Shown: positions 1-11,450 of the stretch, piece by piece
How positions within the stretch are numbered: the first letter of the stretch is position 1
Layout: each line of letters begins with the position of its first letter
NCBI RefSeq assembly: GCF_014529535.1
Contig: NW_023503616.1
Location: 62,001-126,000, forward strand
Length of the DNA stretch: 64,000 bases
Origin: Bradysia coprophila
Taxonomy: Eukaryota; Arthropoda; Insecta; Diptera; Sciaridae
Reading direction: 5' to 3'
Position numbers and translations under genes: made by a program
The notes under the pieces: model-generated
Told to the model about the DNA's origin: nothing
The model's input: only the letters and a program-made list of their open reading frames with translations
Databases searched by the model: none

Positions 1-1457
1 ATTTTTCTTCTATCTTAAGTATCAAAATTGCCTTGATCAAATGAATTTTTTGTGTAAATATTATTGGAATATTATGTGTGCTAATGGTTGAATAAAATTT
101 AAACGTAAAAAAAGTCTTCAAGGATTTAGAAAATGAATTTATAGATTACGGTAATGATATGATGCCTTCTGAAATACCGAAAGACACCATTAAGATAGAT
201 ATGTTACACAAATGACTATAAGCAGTCGATTTATTAGTTCAAAATGTGTCCAGTCTCCAGAGTCGTGTCTACTATACGCACAAATTTAATCTAATTTTTC
301 GAATTTGGGGTCTTGTTGGAGAACCAAAATTTTTTTGATCTTATCCAATGCCCTGGACAATTGTCCAAATGGTCTTAAAACACGGCACTACCTGTCTCAA
401 CGCGTCTTAAATGGCGAGATATTTTATAATATCCAATTTATTTTGTTCTCTAACAACAAAATGGTTTTTTCCATGTTTTTTTGAGCTGGGAAAGGTAATT
501 AAACTGAAAGAAATCGATTCGGAGAGCAGAAGGAAAAAAATACGCACATACACGTCCGCAAAAGCGCTACGAGCTTGATACTAAAACAAGACGACTAAAC
601 AATCAATACGAGTGATTTGTTAATAATATAATTTTTGTGAAAGTATTGACTTTAGTAAGTCAAGTATTAGAAGTCTGATTTCGAAAGACTCTGATGCGGA
701 TAAATAGAATTTGTCGCGTATATGTTTGTGAAAAGCATCCCCAAGTGATTTTCTACTGGCAAAACCGCATTTACACCTTTAATAAAGGTTCTCCATCGAC
801 AGAACTTGTTTCTATTGAGGCAATATGATTTTGAATGACGAAAAAAGACGACAAACAAAAAAACATTTGCATATTGACAAACATTTAATATTTAAATAAT
901 AAAAAAGATTTCATCAAAAATGAGACCAGATGAGCCAGACATTGACGAAAAGACATTGACTTTATACTGTTTAAGATCAACAATCGCATCGTATTTTCTC
1001 TTTCGTGGACAGCGATTTTAATTGCAAAGCACGTGTTCACTCACTACACAAGCAAGAATTGTACACATTCTCTAGATCCATTGAAAATCAAATTGTCAAT
1101 TTATTTACTACAGATTAATGTGAAAAAAAATTCCTTTTTCGCAGATTGAATGGATACATAACGTCGTCACAACGTAACACAAAAAAATACATCGAAAATT
1201 TCGCAACATGTGCTCATGGTCAACCAATAAGAAAGAAATGTTTTTGTATTACTAAAGTGCAAATAATTAACAAAATATAGAAATTAAATGGTGGTGTGTT
1301 CGTGGGCTTGAATATAATTTAAAAAAATAATTGCCTCCTGAATTGTACAGCATATATGAACAATTAGAGAAAAATGTGTGTAACATACTTGGAACAGTGA
1401 ACAAAAATAAAAAATGCAAATGAAATTGAAAATGATAATGTGGACAACAGAAGTAAT
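1..1457. other. Upstream flank and probable 5' leader of wallenda
   Basis: No protein-coding gene is recognisable here. The 3' part probably belongs to the 5' leader of the first wallenda exon. Short open frames in the first 900 bases look like chance ORFs in AT-rich DNA. No convincing TATA box or initiator could be assigned. Confidence 0.4.
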
Positions 1458-1470
1458 ATGCACCCTTTAA
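1374..1470 (+). promoter_or_regulatory. Two upstream ORFs before wallenda exon 1A
   Basis: If transcription starts upstream of 1374, two short uORFs precede the start codon at 1458. One spans 1374-1400 (8 codons plus stop). The other spans 1414-1470 (18 codons plus stop) and overlaps the main start in a different frame. Such an overlapping uORF would be expected to lower translation from 1458. The frames are seen directly; the regulatory effect is inference. Confidence 0.35.
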
Positions 1471-1579
1471 GTAATACCATGGAGCAACACAATCTACAAA
1501 ATCCAGGTGACATAATGGGGGATGTTAAACAGGAACAATATGGTTCGACGCATTCGTTGGACAATGCTGAACGCAAAAG
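1458..1579 (+). CDS. wnd: wallenda alternative first coding exon A
   Basis: This is a 40-codon open exon starting at the first in-frame ATG after a TGA about 60 bases upstream. The peptide begins MHPLSNTMEQ and ends DNAERK, and is acidic and polar. It ends with a GT donor at 1580 and leaves two bases (AG) over. Joined to the T at 12940 these make AGT (Ser) and continue in frame into MVCIQNEL of the main body. The resulting protein would be 904 aa. Phase compatibility, codon-like composition and a good donor support it. The link to wallenda is inferred, as no transcript is available. It could instead be an exon of an unknown gene. Confidence 0.5.
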
Positions 1580-3443
1580 GTATTTTCGCTTTTGAGATTA
1601 TAATTTAATGAAAACGCAATTTACTTTCGATGTCATGAACCTTCTCAATTACTTACATACCGACAAAATATATTTTCACGCATATAAATATTAGTGACAA
1701 TTTGTGTAGCTCGGTATTTTATATATTAATATTATACTTAACATGTTTACATGATGTTCAATAACAGCCAATCTCCGTTTCAAACAGAGAAGGGAAAAAA
1801 AACTATACAGAAAAGCCAGTCCGATACACACATAAAATATGTGTTTCCATAAAATACACAAATAAAGTGGAATTTGATAACGGTGCTCAACTGTGTAAAT
1901 GTGCTTACAAAAAGCTTTTCAATTGCTTCAACAAACTACACGGTTGAAAGTATCACTTTTATTTCATTGTATGTCTCTTCCTCTCTCGGAATGTAAGCAA
2001 GCAATTGTCGATTCTGTCGCGTATCAGAATTATATTTTTATTCGGCCCAATGTAAATATCGCGTGTAATATCTGATGATTATGATGAAATTAATTGTTTG
2101 CCAAGTCTGAATCCTTCATTCAGGTCAAAGTTTTATTTTTCGAGCTAGACGCAGCAGCGCAGTTTTTAATATATAGCAGCAGTGCTGATGTTAATTTTGT
2201 AAGATAATAATTTTATTTTGAATTTTCGTTGAAGAATAAGAATATAATGTTTCTTCAATTGGTATCACAATGTAAATTAGCCTATCAATCGATGTTATGT
2301 TGGTTTCCAAAATAAACTCTCCGTCAGCCTTTCAACCGTATGTAACTAGGGAAGGGAAACTGGTAAATCCATTACCGGTAAAGCCGGCAGTATCGGGATC
2401 CCGAATACCGGTTTTAGTATAGTTTGAATACCGGTTTTCTACAGAAATAGAAAAAGGTGTCGAAACTAATGCTACTTTCTTTAAAAAAATTCAATAAACT
2501 AGATAGACAGATGAAAGCGAATAACTTTGCCTTTCAAATTTGCTAGAAGTACCTGTATTACAATATTTCAACCCTTTGCTTCTTCCAAATTAAGACACAA
2601 AATCTTAGGATGTCTAAGAATTTTCGTTCTGATCATGTAGATTTCAACCAAAAATACTTCGTCTTATAAATTCTAAACTAAAAGGAAGTGATCCCTAGAT
2701 ATTTGTTAATGATGTAACATAAAAATTTTGTTTCACAAACGTAAAAAAGAATGTATGGGCTAGGGAGTAATGTCTGGTTGTCTATACATGATCACATCGA
2801 AGCCAGAAGAATCTTCCGGTGGAAGATTGAAACAGTTTTGGGTATAGGGAAAGACCGATCGGTTCTTTTTATCCACAAGCATTAAAGCGTACTAAGAGTT
2901 TTGTCGTCATACCGAATGTTTGTAAGCAATAATGGAGACTTTTGTAAAAGTCAACACTATTGATTTTATACCAAGCGTCTCTCAAGCAGTGATAAAAGAT
3001 GGAACTATGTCAGATAGTGGACTTTTCTCATTGAATATCACATGAGATATTCTATCGTTTATTTTTTGTAAGAAGAAAATGAGGACAACACGAAATTATT
3101 ATAAAATGAATTTATTCCCTCTATGTATTTATAGAAAGTGTCCTAATGAAGTAATGAAAGCAATTTTCAAACTAAACGAAGTACTCAAAATAGTAATCTG
3201 CATTAAAACTGTTTGAAATGATTCTACACATTAATTTCTTCGATTATATTTGACATTTAACGAGAAATAGAAATTCGGTTTCCTTTCTCTATATGTAACC
3301 CTCGTCTTCAACAGGAACCTTTCGAATAATATCCTCAGAATTTTCTATTTCCACTATTTCTAAACCCTAGGCTCAGACCTCCACTTTGCAATAAGCATTT
3401 GGAGGACATAGTCACTATTTACCCTGGGTAAATTTAACTGCAA

Positions 3444-3610
3444 TGCAGAACTTGTTACAGCTGGTAATTTACCAGCTGGTGCGTATGCTATTTTTTATAA
3501 GATGTATATTTGTCGGGTAACTCACTCACACTGGTTGTGTGGGCAAATAAACCGGCTAGAACATTACTGGTATATACAATAGTATAAGACCAGCTGTTAC
3601 AAATTCTGCA
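3444..3610. repeat. Short inverted-repeat element
   Basis: The left arm begins TGCAGAACTTGTTACAGCTG. The right arm is its near-perfect reverse complement and ends TTACAAATTCTGCA. The element is 167 bp with no coding capacity, so it is MITE-like. No clear target-site duplication was found. Confidence 0.55.
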
Positions 3611-5102
3611 CCACAGAGTTGTGAATGTTCTTCTTTTAAAATTATCCTAATATCCGTATAAATTGCACAACACGTTTAATAATCCAAAATTATTCGATAC
3701 AAATATACGTCTTCTCTATCAATAAAGTTTTATTAATTTACAGTGAATTTGAATTTCTCAATGTTTGTTCAATGTCAGTCACAAGCTTTTTATTTTCAAA
3801 ACTTAATTAGTATCAATCTAAAAGCTTTTCCTATGTTCCGAGTTACTCCTAGACTGTCAGATTTCGGTTACTTGCCCAAAAGAAGTGATCTCCTTCTCCG
3901 ATTTATCATTTTGCAAGCAAGACATACAAATTATTTCCTTGCTGACCTAACATCCACCTCGATTCTGCAGATAAGCTAGGTACAATGTCCAATAGAATGT
4001 TAATAGACATTAACTACAAAATCAACCTATTATGGCTTCCCCAGTCCAATATAGGTATTTTCGTAACTTTCTGTGGAATTCGCATAAACAAAAACATTTC
4101 AGTCTTAAACGTTGTGATAAGAAGACGCAAAATACTGAAGGCAAATTAACATTTAGAGAAATCAATATACTCTACCTAATATACTACATTAAATAGCAAT
4201 TACTTCTTGTTATTTGCAACATTTGAGTAGTTTATGTGTGTTCATTAGATGTCTATGTGTATTCACTATAAGCTAAGGAATGTGGTTGACACAGCAAATA
4301 GTTTCTGTATAATGTTTCAGATTATGTAGAAATGTAGGAACTTCTGAAGGTATGAAAAATAAGCTTTTGACTCCTTAGTGTTGAAGTTATTGAAACTTTT
4401 AGGAGGAAGATGTTTCTTTACCACCAATAAATAAGTGTCTGGGAGAAATCTGAAACTAATTAATGCAGAATGTAGATATGCATAGTGTACGTTTACATGT
4501 CCCTATCCTAATTTTAGCAAAACTCTGAAGGATTTCTGATAAAAATGTGTGTCAAACAGAATTTTCATTTACGTATTTTGAACAATTTGAATTTATAATT
4601 AGTCGAGAATTATGAATTTTCTCGTTCGGTTAAACCTACAGTGGTAATGACGACAATGGCATTACATCTGCTTCTCTATACCTGCAAGTACTCTGTAGTT
4701 AACAATTTTATCTGAAACTTTTCTTTAACACAAACGAGACAAACACCAAAACATCTATAAATTTGTGAGTTATTTTGTATTTGTTTCGATTCGATACCCA
4801 AATAACGTATCATTTATCCGCATGTTATACAATAGAATGTGTATTACAAACAACAATACTTATAATAGCTTTTGGGCGCTCTGTCGTCGCTCTGTGCATA
4901 TAGCTCTCACTTCATACCCATATACATCCACAAAATAAACCGTACAGAACCACACAATAGCAGTGTGTGGTGTATAGCAGTGGGAAATAAATAATTTTTT
5001 AATTTTTTTTCCCCCAATAGCTTAGTACTTAATTTATACTTGTCGGGTAATGAACGCCGCAGAATTGTGTTCTCGAATAAAAGAAAAAGAAAACGTCTCG
5101 TT

Positions 5103-5110
5103 TGACGTCA
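5103..5110. promoter_or_regulatory. Perfect CRE (TGACGTCA) upstream of wallenda exon B
   Basis: TGACGTCA is the full palindromic cAMP-response element bound by CREB/ATF/Jun-type bZIP dimers. It lies 176 bp upstream of the ATG of exon B, where a promoter would be expected. ATF2, encoded at 31874-33584, belongs to a family that binds this site. Confidence 0.45.
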
Positions 5111-5269
5111 TCGATCGTCAGAATGGAGTGATGAAGATAATAATACATAAAATTGTGATAAAAAGAATTGTATCTTGATTGTGTGGTATTGAAAAATCAT
5201 TTGTAATTAGAAGAAAATCTGTTGAACTGAAACCGAAACTCAGTAAAGAGTTACAACGCAAATAAATAT

Positions 5270-5285
5270 CTTGAGGTGCCTCAAG
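5270..5285. promoter_or_regulatory. 16-bp palindrome touching the exon B start codon
   Basis: CTTGAGGTGCCTCAAG is a 7-bp inverted repeat around a TG centre, ending one base before ATG at 5286. It could be a dimeric DNA-binding site or could weaken initiation as RNA structure. The two-base centre argues against a simple full-length hairpin. Confidence 0.35.
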
Positions 5286-5359
5286 ATGGTGTTTTATATT
5301 TCATTTTGGAATAGAAATGCTGAACCACCTGATGCTTACGAAAAAACAATTAGGCGAAG
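5286..5359 (+). CDS. wnd: wallenda alternative first coding exon B
   Basis: This is a 24-codon exon starting at ATG 5286, with an in-frame TAA 42 bases upstream, so translation must begin here. The peptide runs from MVFYISFW to EKTIRR. The GT donor is at 5360 and the exon leaves AG over, the same phase as exon A. It therefore joins in frame to T12940 through a Ser codon, giving an 888-aa isoform. A hydrophobic and aromatic start (VFYISFW) replaces the acidic start of exon A. Preceding sequence holds a CRE and a palindrome, consistent with a separate promoter. The assignment is inferred from splice phase. Confidence 0.5.
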
Positions 5360-6475
5360 GTAAAAAAAATTAGATTTTTTTTTCATTTAATTGTTTTTGC
5401 TGAGGAGTTTGTAGGCGAAACAAACACACTCCGCAGTATAAAACTTTTTTTTTCTGCTATTGTATTCGTATATATGTAATATCAAATTATGTGTACCTAT
5501 ACATTCGAGTTGAGAGACCCGAAAAATTTCAATGTATCGATATATGGTGCTAATATTTGAACAGGTTTTTTTTGTTCATATGCGAAATAAAAAAGTCTTT
5601 TTTATATTGATTTATTGATGATGATAATATTGAAAATGTGGCAACAATTTGTTGTTTTTTTTTCTCTCTCGCTTCCAACTTATTTAATAACAACATTTGA
5701 CGAAACTAATAGTTTGCAAATTTGTTACCTAACTGCGGTGGTGTACGGAAACTTAAAATTTACCAACCAAAAAAAACTGTAAAGAAAATCTATTTTTGTG
5801 TGCTGTGTCTTGTTAAAATTTACTTAGTACATCAATTTATAATTATCAGATACTTGCGATGATGACAATAACATTGACAATTTAAAGGTATTACGTTTCA
5901 TGTACCCATTCCACAGACAAAGTTGCACATTTTTATAATGTGACTTCTGTTGTTTTTTAATTAATTTCCAATTCGATTTAGCTTTTCGCGACAAGCTCGT
6001 ATTAAAAGCTTCGTTGTGATGTTCCTTTTTACCGAGAATAATGAGCTTGTTGCCAATATAATATGTAAGATGAGATCCCACATATAATTTATCGACTTTC
6101 CTTCCTTTGTTTATTTAATTACATTCCAAAGTCCTACTTTACGTTACAAGTTCCAGTAGGAGATTGTGATTTTAACCTATAAATAAGAGTATAACTTGAA
6201 ATTTATAAGGTGACTCTCCACTTCATATGCTTTGTGTGTATAAGTATGTCAATCTAAAATTATAAGTGAATATCTCAATCTCCCTAGCAGTGTTTATCTT
6301 GCGCAATTCACCGAAGGTCATGAAATAAAAATTACATTCTAAATATCACGAAGAAAATTTCATTCTATAGAAGGCTCTTGTCAGATGTTAACCCTGTACA
6401 GAATATATGTATTTTATCAACTCAAATCACTTATTTAAATATTTATTAAAACTGAAAGAATTCTTTTTACTAGAA

Positions 6476-7336
6476 GCACGGCAGAGTAAAATAAACCAGG
6501 CAGGAGGGCTTCATTTGTCTAAGGGACCTGAATTATCTAGTTACCTAATTGTTTGCGAATAAAATTTTTAATATATTGTCAGTGTCCATCGTGTCCATTT
6601 AAGTTCATTTTCGTACAGTGTATTATATCATTATAGGAAAGATTGATTTATACGACAAAATTGAATATTCGTGGGACAAAAAAAAACCTGTGTTGGTCAC
6701 ACTGATTTTGAGCTAGTTAGATCGTCTCATGCTTCATTGTCTTATACAATTTGACATCTAACTAGCTCAGTGTGATCAACAAATAAAATTCCAGCCCACG
6801 TTTTTCTTATGTCGTATGTCGTATCGTCGGCAACATGACCAAATGGCGTATCTCCGATATCTCAGGAACTACTGAACCGATTTTGAAAAACATTTTGTTC
6901 TGTGAAAGATAGTACCAAGTTATGAATTTTGAGCATAAACAGAATTTCAGTGAAATCAGCACTTTTCGTCGTATTCTCTAGAGGCTTTTCAGTTTTTCCA
7001 CAATAAGCCGTATGGCCGATTGACTTCATGCCGAGCTCAAAATTGATTCCTTTTTACTACCTTTCAGGGATAAATAAAATTTTAAATATCAAAATTGGCT
7101 CAAATGTCTTACAAAAAAAAAATTGTTTAATTGACTTTACGTCAGGCTTACAATTCATAACTTCTCGCTGCCTTTCAAGGTAAAAAAAGTTTATCAAAAT
7201 CAGTTCAGTAGTTTCTGAGATATCGGAGATACGGCCTTTAGTTATGTTGCCGACGGTATATATCTCTCGTTATATGGTATTATTTGACATTTCAAAAATG
7301 AGCCGCTCCTGCCTGGATTATTTTACTCTACCGTGC
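6476..7336. mobile_element. MITE-A copy 1 with nested insertions
   Basis: Terminal inverted repeats start GCACGGCAGAGTAAAATAAA and end TTTTACTCTACCGTGC. The outer about 150 bp on the left and about 60 bp on the right match the short copy at 53007-53224. The middle (about 6632-7275) is extra DNA containing two further inverted repeats, 6693-6779 and 6826-7255. No clean target duplication is left. It is non-autonomous, with no transposase ORF. Confidence 0.75.
6826..7255. repeat. Inverted-repeat element nested in MITE-A copy 1
   Basis: The left arm starts CGTCGGCAACATGACCAAAT and continues through TCTCCGATATCTCAG. The right arm is its near reverse complement and ends GTTATGTTGCCGACG. Arms are about 60 bp and the interior has no ORF. 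Confidence 0.6.
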
Positions 7337-7382
7337 TATAAGAATAATGACAACGATTGAGATAATATCAATGAAAGTAGAG

Positions 7383-7517
7383 AACAGGTATGGTCGATCG
7401 CCGAATTCGTCTTAAACGCACTCACATTTTATGTCAAAATAATATGAAAATGAGTGCGTTTAAGTACGAAAATCAAATTTTTATGTCCTCCGGGCGGACA
7501 ATAGACCATACCTGTTT
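7383..7517. repeat. Short inverted-repeat element
   Basis: The left end is AACAGGTATGGTC and the right end GACCATACCTGTTT. Inner arms carry ACGCACTCA and its complement. It is 135 bp, non-coding and MITE-like. Confidence 0.55.
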
Positions 7518-10500
7518 TACACTTTCATTGGATAATATATCAATTAAATATGACTACAGCTGATGTGGCTATAAAATGATGTTCAATTAGAAAACTGTAT
7601 AGAGGTCCATTGCCGCACGGAACTTACAGTGTGAGAAAATAAATAAGTCACATTTTCAATGATACAATCCAATTGATATTATTCATTCCGTTACATACGT
7701 GAAGGTCGCAACATTATTGGCAATGTGGAATGAATATACATAGATTTGGATTGTGTAATTGACCAATCTAGAAATCGTTCCTCACACGAGAATCTTAGTC
7801 ATTCTTTTTTTTTCTTTTTTCGAAGGAACAGGATTAGGAACGTAGAATTAGTCTTGAAAACTGCGAAAAAACTTAATGCAAACGACTTGAATGTTTGCCT
7901 ATAAATCATATCTGAGCTAGAAACAATGTACAGATGATATGACGTGGTGTTCCACAAAAAATAATTTTATTCCAAGCTCAATGTCAGCTGTTACACCAAT
8001 TTTCATTTTTGTTTCTCGAACGGAAGTTCCATGTATCGATAAGAAATCGAAACAGAAATTCGCAGAGCATTCGATATCTACAAAAATGTTGAAGTTTGAA
8101 CCTTTAATAACTTGTGAGCAATAATGCTTTACATGCCTATTTACTGAATTTTCATTCTCTTTTTATTTTCCAAAAAATCTCTTCAATTCGCGGCAACACT
8201 CTGAATAGAACATTTTATATGCAACGCACATCATTCAACAAAAACAACTTTTCCGTATTTTTCATTATCAATAATTGAGTTGATTCGTCGCAAATTATAA
8301 TGTAGGTTGTAGGCGTTTAAATCAATGTTGTGATATCAATAAAGTGACAGATGTAGTGGAATATGCTGATCAATGGGATGTGTTGAAATGTTAATCAATT
8401 TGCACGTATAAGCTACATAGTGTAGAACAAAATTAAGTCTAGGAAAATAACACTACGAACTGGTGTGCACATCAATCTGAACCTTTTTTTTTCTCTCCAC
8501 ATACAAATGAAATGCAATTATCTTGTATTTTTATTGCAATAAGCACTACACAACCATACTTACACTACCTTAGAATTTTTCACTTTGTTATCTATCATCA
8601 CCAGACCAGTCAAATTATATTATTAAAAATCTTATCTTCGTTCAACGTGACGATAAAAAGTTCAAATTCTGTTCCTTGTTAAGTGATAACGCGCATTATC
8701 ATGCCTGAATCGAGTAGTTTTATTACCAGTTATTAGGAAAATCGCAGGTTTCATTATTTCTAGTTTAATTTTGATAATAAAGTTGTTTGTTCATTGAATT
8801 TTGAATGTCAATGAATTATGGGTAAAAAGAAGGAAATGATATCGAACGCAGCAAGAAGTACAATACAATTAAGGGCCACACTGGTATACGTAATTAGAGA
8901 GCAAGCAAAACCAATCGAATATTGAGAGAGGTAATGATGAATTTTGTGTGCTATCTGAAGACATTTCAATTTTTTTCTTGCTCAAGATATGATTTAACCT
9001 TCAAAAATAGTTTTTTTTGTTGTTGTGTGATTGACCTACTTTACTATTGTAAGTTTAGTTAGACATTTTATTAGCACCTAAACGTTAGATTTTTAATGAA
9101 ATGGATTAATTACGTTTCATTTATGGTTTATCAAATAAAAATCTCGGTATTAGACTGGACAAATTAAACTTGTTTAATGGTTTGACAAATTGATAAACTA
9201 ATATTTTGTCGTTGTCTGAATTTATCTTGTAGTTGTATGGTAAGCCCCGTATGCATACATAAACTAGAAGAATGTATAATAGGTATATATCTCATTTGCG
9301 CAAATAAAGCCGTAAAAATAGACTCTTATCTCTTAAACACTCAACATCATTTTAGCATAGCAGCGCGTTTATGGCATTGATACAGGCTTTTTTACAATAA
9401 CTTTTTTTTCGGAATATTCGGTTTCTTTCAACATTAATGTTATGTGGAATAAGCAAATAGTAATTAGGTACTTGTATAAAGCGACAATAGCAGAACACTC
9501 CCAAAAAACTATTTCGGAAATAATTTTCGTCAATCTCTATATACCTTACCTCCATCATATTCGATTTTGGAGTCTCTCAAAATTTTTCTTTGTTTCTAGG
9601 ATTGCAATTTTCCTATTAACGCGAAATGCATGACAATAAAGAACAGAATTTGTGAAATTTTAGCTTTGTTCGTAAAGTAGTCGATGTAATGTAATCGTTC
9701 GGAAGAAAAGTCATTTTGGAAACTTTGGTCTTTTGTTACATGCTTGGGGATCTTAAAGATTTTTTCGAACTTGCAGCCTGCATGTAAAGTTGTGTACTCG
9801 TCTGTCTTATACGGGTGATTTGAGACAATTTCGTTTTTTTTTCTTTTTTTGTTTATACATAATCTAAAACATATCATTATGGGCAAAGGAAACCCTTCTA
9901 CTTTACGTTGAACTTGACTCATTTTAAAGTATCGCACATGAAAATTAAATAGGAAAATTAATGAGCAGAAAAAAATTTACTGAATACTAAAGGAAAGCAA
10001 AAAGGAAAGAAAACTCAGAAGGAGAAAACTGTGACACTCAAGTAAGAAAAACTCTTCTTTTTATCAACCGCTCATATCAAGCAATGTTCGGTAGACTCTG
10101 AATCCGAAACTTGCATAGGCCGAACGATTATCTTTTTTCCGATCATTGGTTCGTGTTGTTCGCTTTTGTTGTAGTGAGAAACTTTAAAACAACTCTATTA
10201 GACTATGTAACGAGGCTTTTGTATTATCAAATAGTATTATCTACTGGTCTGACGAAGTACATTTTCTAATCATTCGTCTTTATTCTCTTCCGTATTACGT
10301 CGTCTCTATATGATTTTCGTAGTAATATTAGAAGAAGAGAATTGAGAATGTATTCCGTAGAACCACTCCAGCATTTGAAGCTCTGATAGCGTTAGTCCGA
10401 GGTTCTTTAATCTATCGAGCTAAACGAGATAAAGAGTGTAGCAAACGATAATTTATCACACGATGCCTGAAACATACATAGGCCGGAGTGTGAACACAAC

Positions 10501-10879
10501 CATAGACTCAATTGGAATGTTTTATCGCTTTTCTGAAAATTTATTTCTTTCATCACACTCGAGATCAAGAGTAAAGTAAAAATATGATGTTTTGCGATAA
10601 GGTATCGTATAATATATGGGATATGATTCGATATCTTGTGTGGCGGAAGCTGACGCACTCGCATATTTATTTTACCCATTTTTATACGAAAAGGTTAATA
10701 TGTTCAGCGGGGCGAAAACTACAAATAATTTTCCTTAGTCGCTAATAATCTTAACATTTTCTTTAGTTTTCGTCTCAACATTCAACCAATAGATACAAAT
10801 TTTATATGTAAATTCAATGGATATAATTTGGGTCGGTAGATATTTTCCTCCCCACGCTGTACCTGGTTTAATGTTTCAA

Positions 10880-11450
10880 TAAAAACTAATGGAAATGGTA
10901 CGAAACTGAGCCAAATAAAAAATTAGTAGCTTTGGCAACGCATGATGTTAAGTTGAAAGCACACGAGCAATTTTGCGTTGATGGGATCGACAATTATACT
11001 GCGTTTTCCATCGTTCAGCCTGGGGTGAATTTCGAAGTACAATGGAAAACGAAGCATAGTTTTCGATCACATCAACGCAAAATTGCTCGTGTGCTTTCGG
11101 CCTAAGGCGCTCTCTTTAAGATTGAAATACACGTGAAATTTTGCGTTGATGTGGTCGACAATTATGCTTCGTTTTCAATTGTTTAACGTAAATTACTCGT
11201 GTGTTTCCGGACTTATTAACATGAGCTTTTTGTCCGCTCTTAAAGAAAACTGTAAAATAAGCTCACGAGCTCATGTTACAATGAAAACTAATGGAAATGG
11301 TACGAAAACAAGCCAATTAGAGGAATGAGTAGCTTTAGCAACACACTATGCTAAGCGCTTTCATTATTAACCTGAGCTTTTAGTTCGTTCTTCATTATTA
11401 TACAAAAAACTGTAAAATAGGCTCAGGATAGCTCACTGCATTTAATAGAT
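10880..11450. repeat. Direct plus inverted repeat block
   Basis: A segment beginning AAAACTAATGGAAATGGTAC occurs at about 10880 and again at about 11282. The 10956-11099 segment is an inverted repeat with arms GAAAGCACACGAGCAATTTT and its complement. A third, diverged arm follows at 11126-11205, and the TTAACATGAGCTTTT-type motif is also repeated. This looks like tandem or nested copies of one small transposable element. Confidence 0.55.

Larger units (their letters stand above)
1580..5285 (+). other. Intron or intergenic DNA between alternative first exons
   Basis: If exon A belongs to wallenda this is intronic. It holds an inverted-repeat element at 3444-3610 and a patch with three ACCGGT sites at 2373-2446. 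A possible eroded zinc-finger fragment lies on the minus strand near 3860-3950. No full coding exon was identified. Confidence 0.4.

Noticed and set aside
3850..3950. Minus-strand fragment CMSCLQNDKSEKEITSFGQV resembling the start of a ZAD zinc finger
   Set aside because: Only one Cys pair, quickly followed by a stop; probably chance or too decayed to assign.
7918..8170. Long minus-strand open frame (about 80 codons) with protein-like composition
   Set aside because: No good start codon, no family recognised and no splice partner. Suggestive but not enough to call.
9596..9937. 113-codon minus-strand ORF
   Set aside because: No domain, no splice context and Lys/Phe/Ile-rich composition as expected by chance in AT-rich DNA.
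10407..10679. 90-codon minus-strand ORF
   Set aside because: No recognisable motif; overlaps nothing conserved and has no supporting signals.
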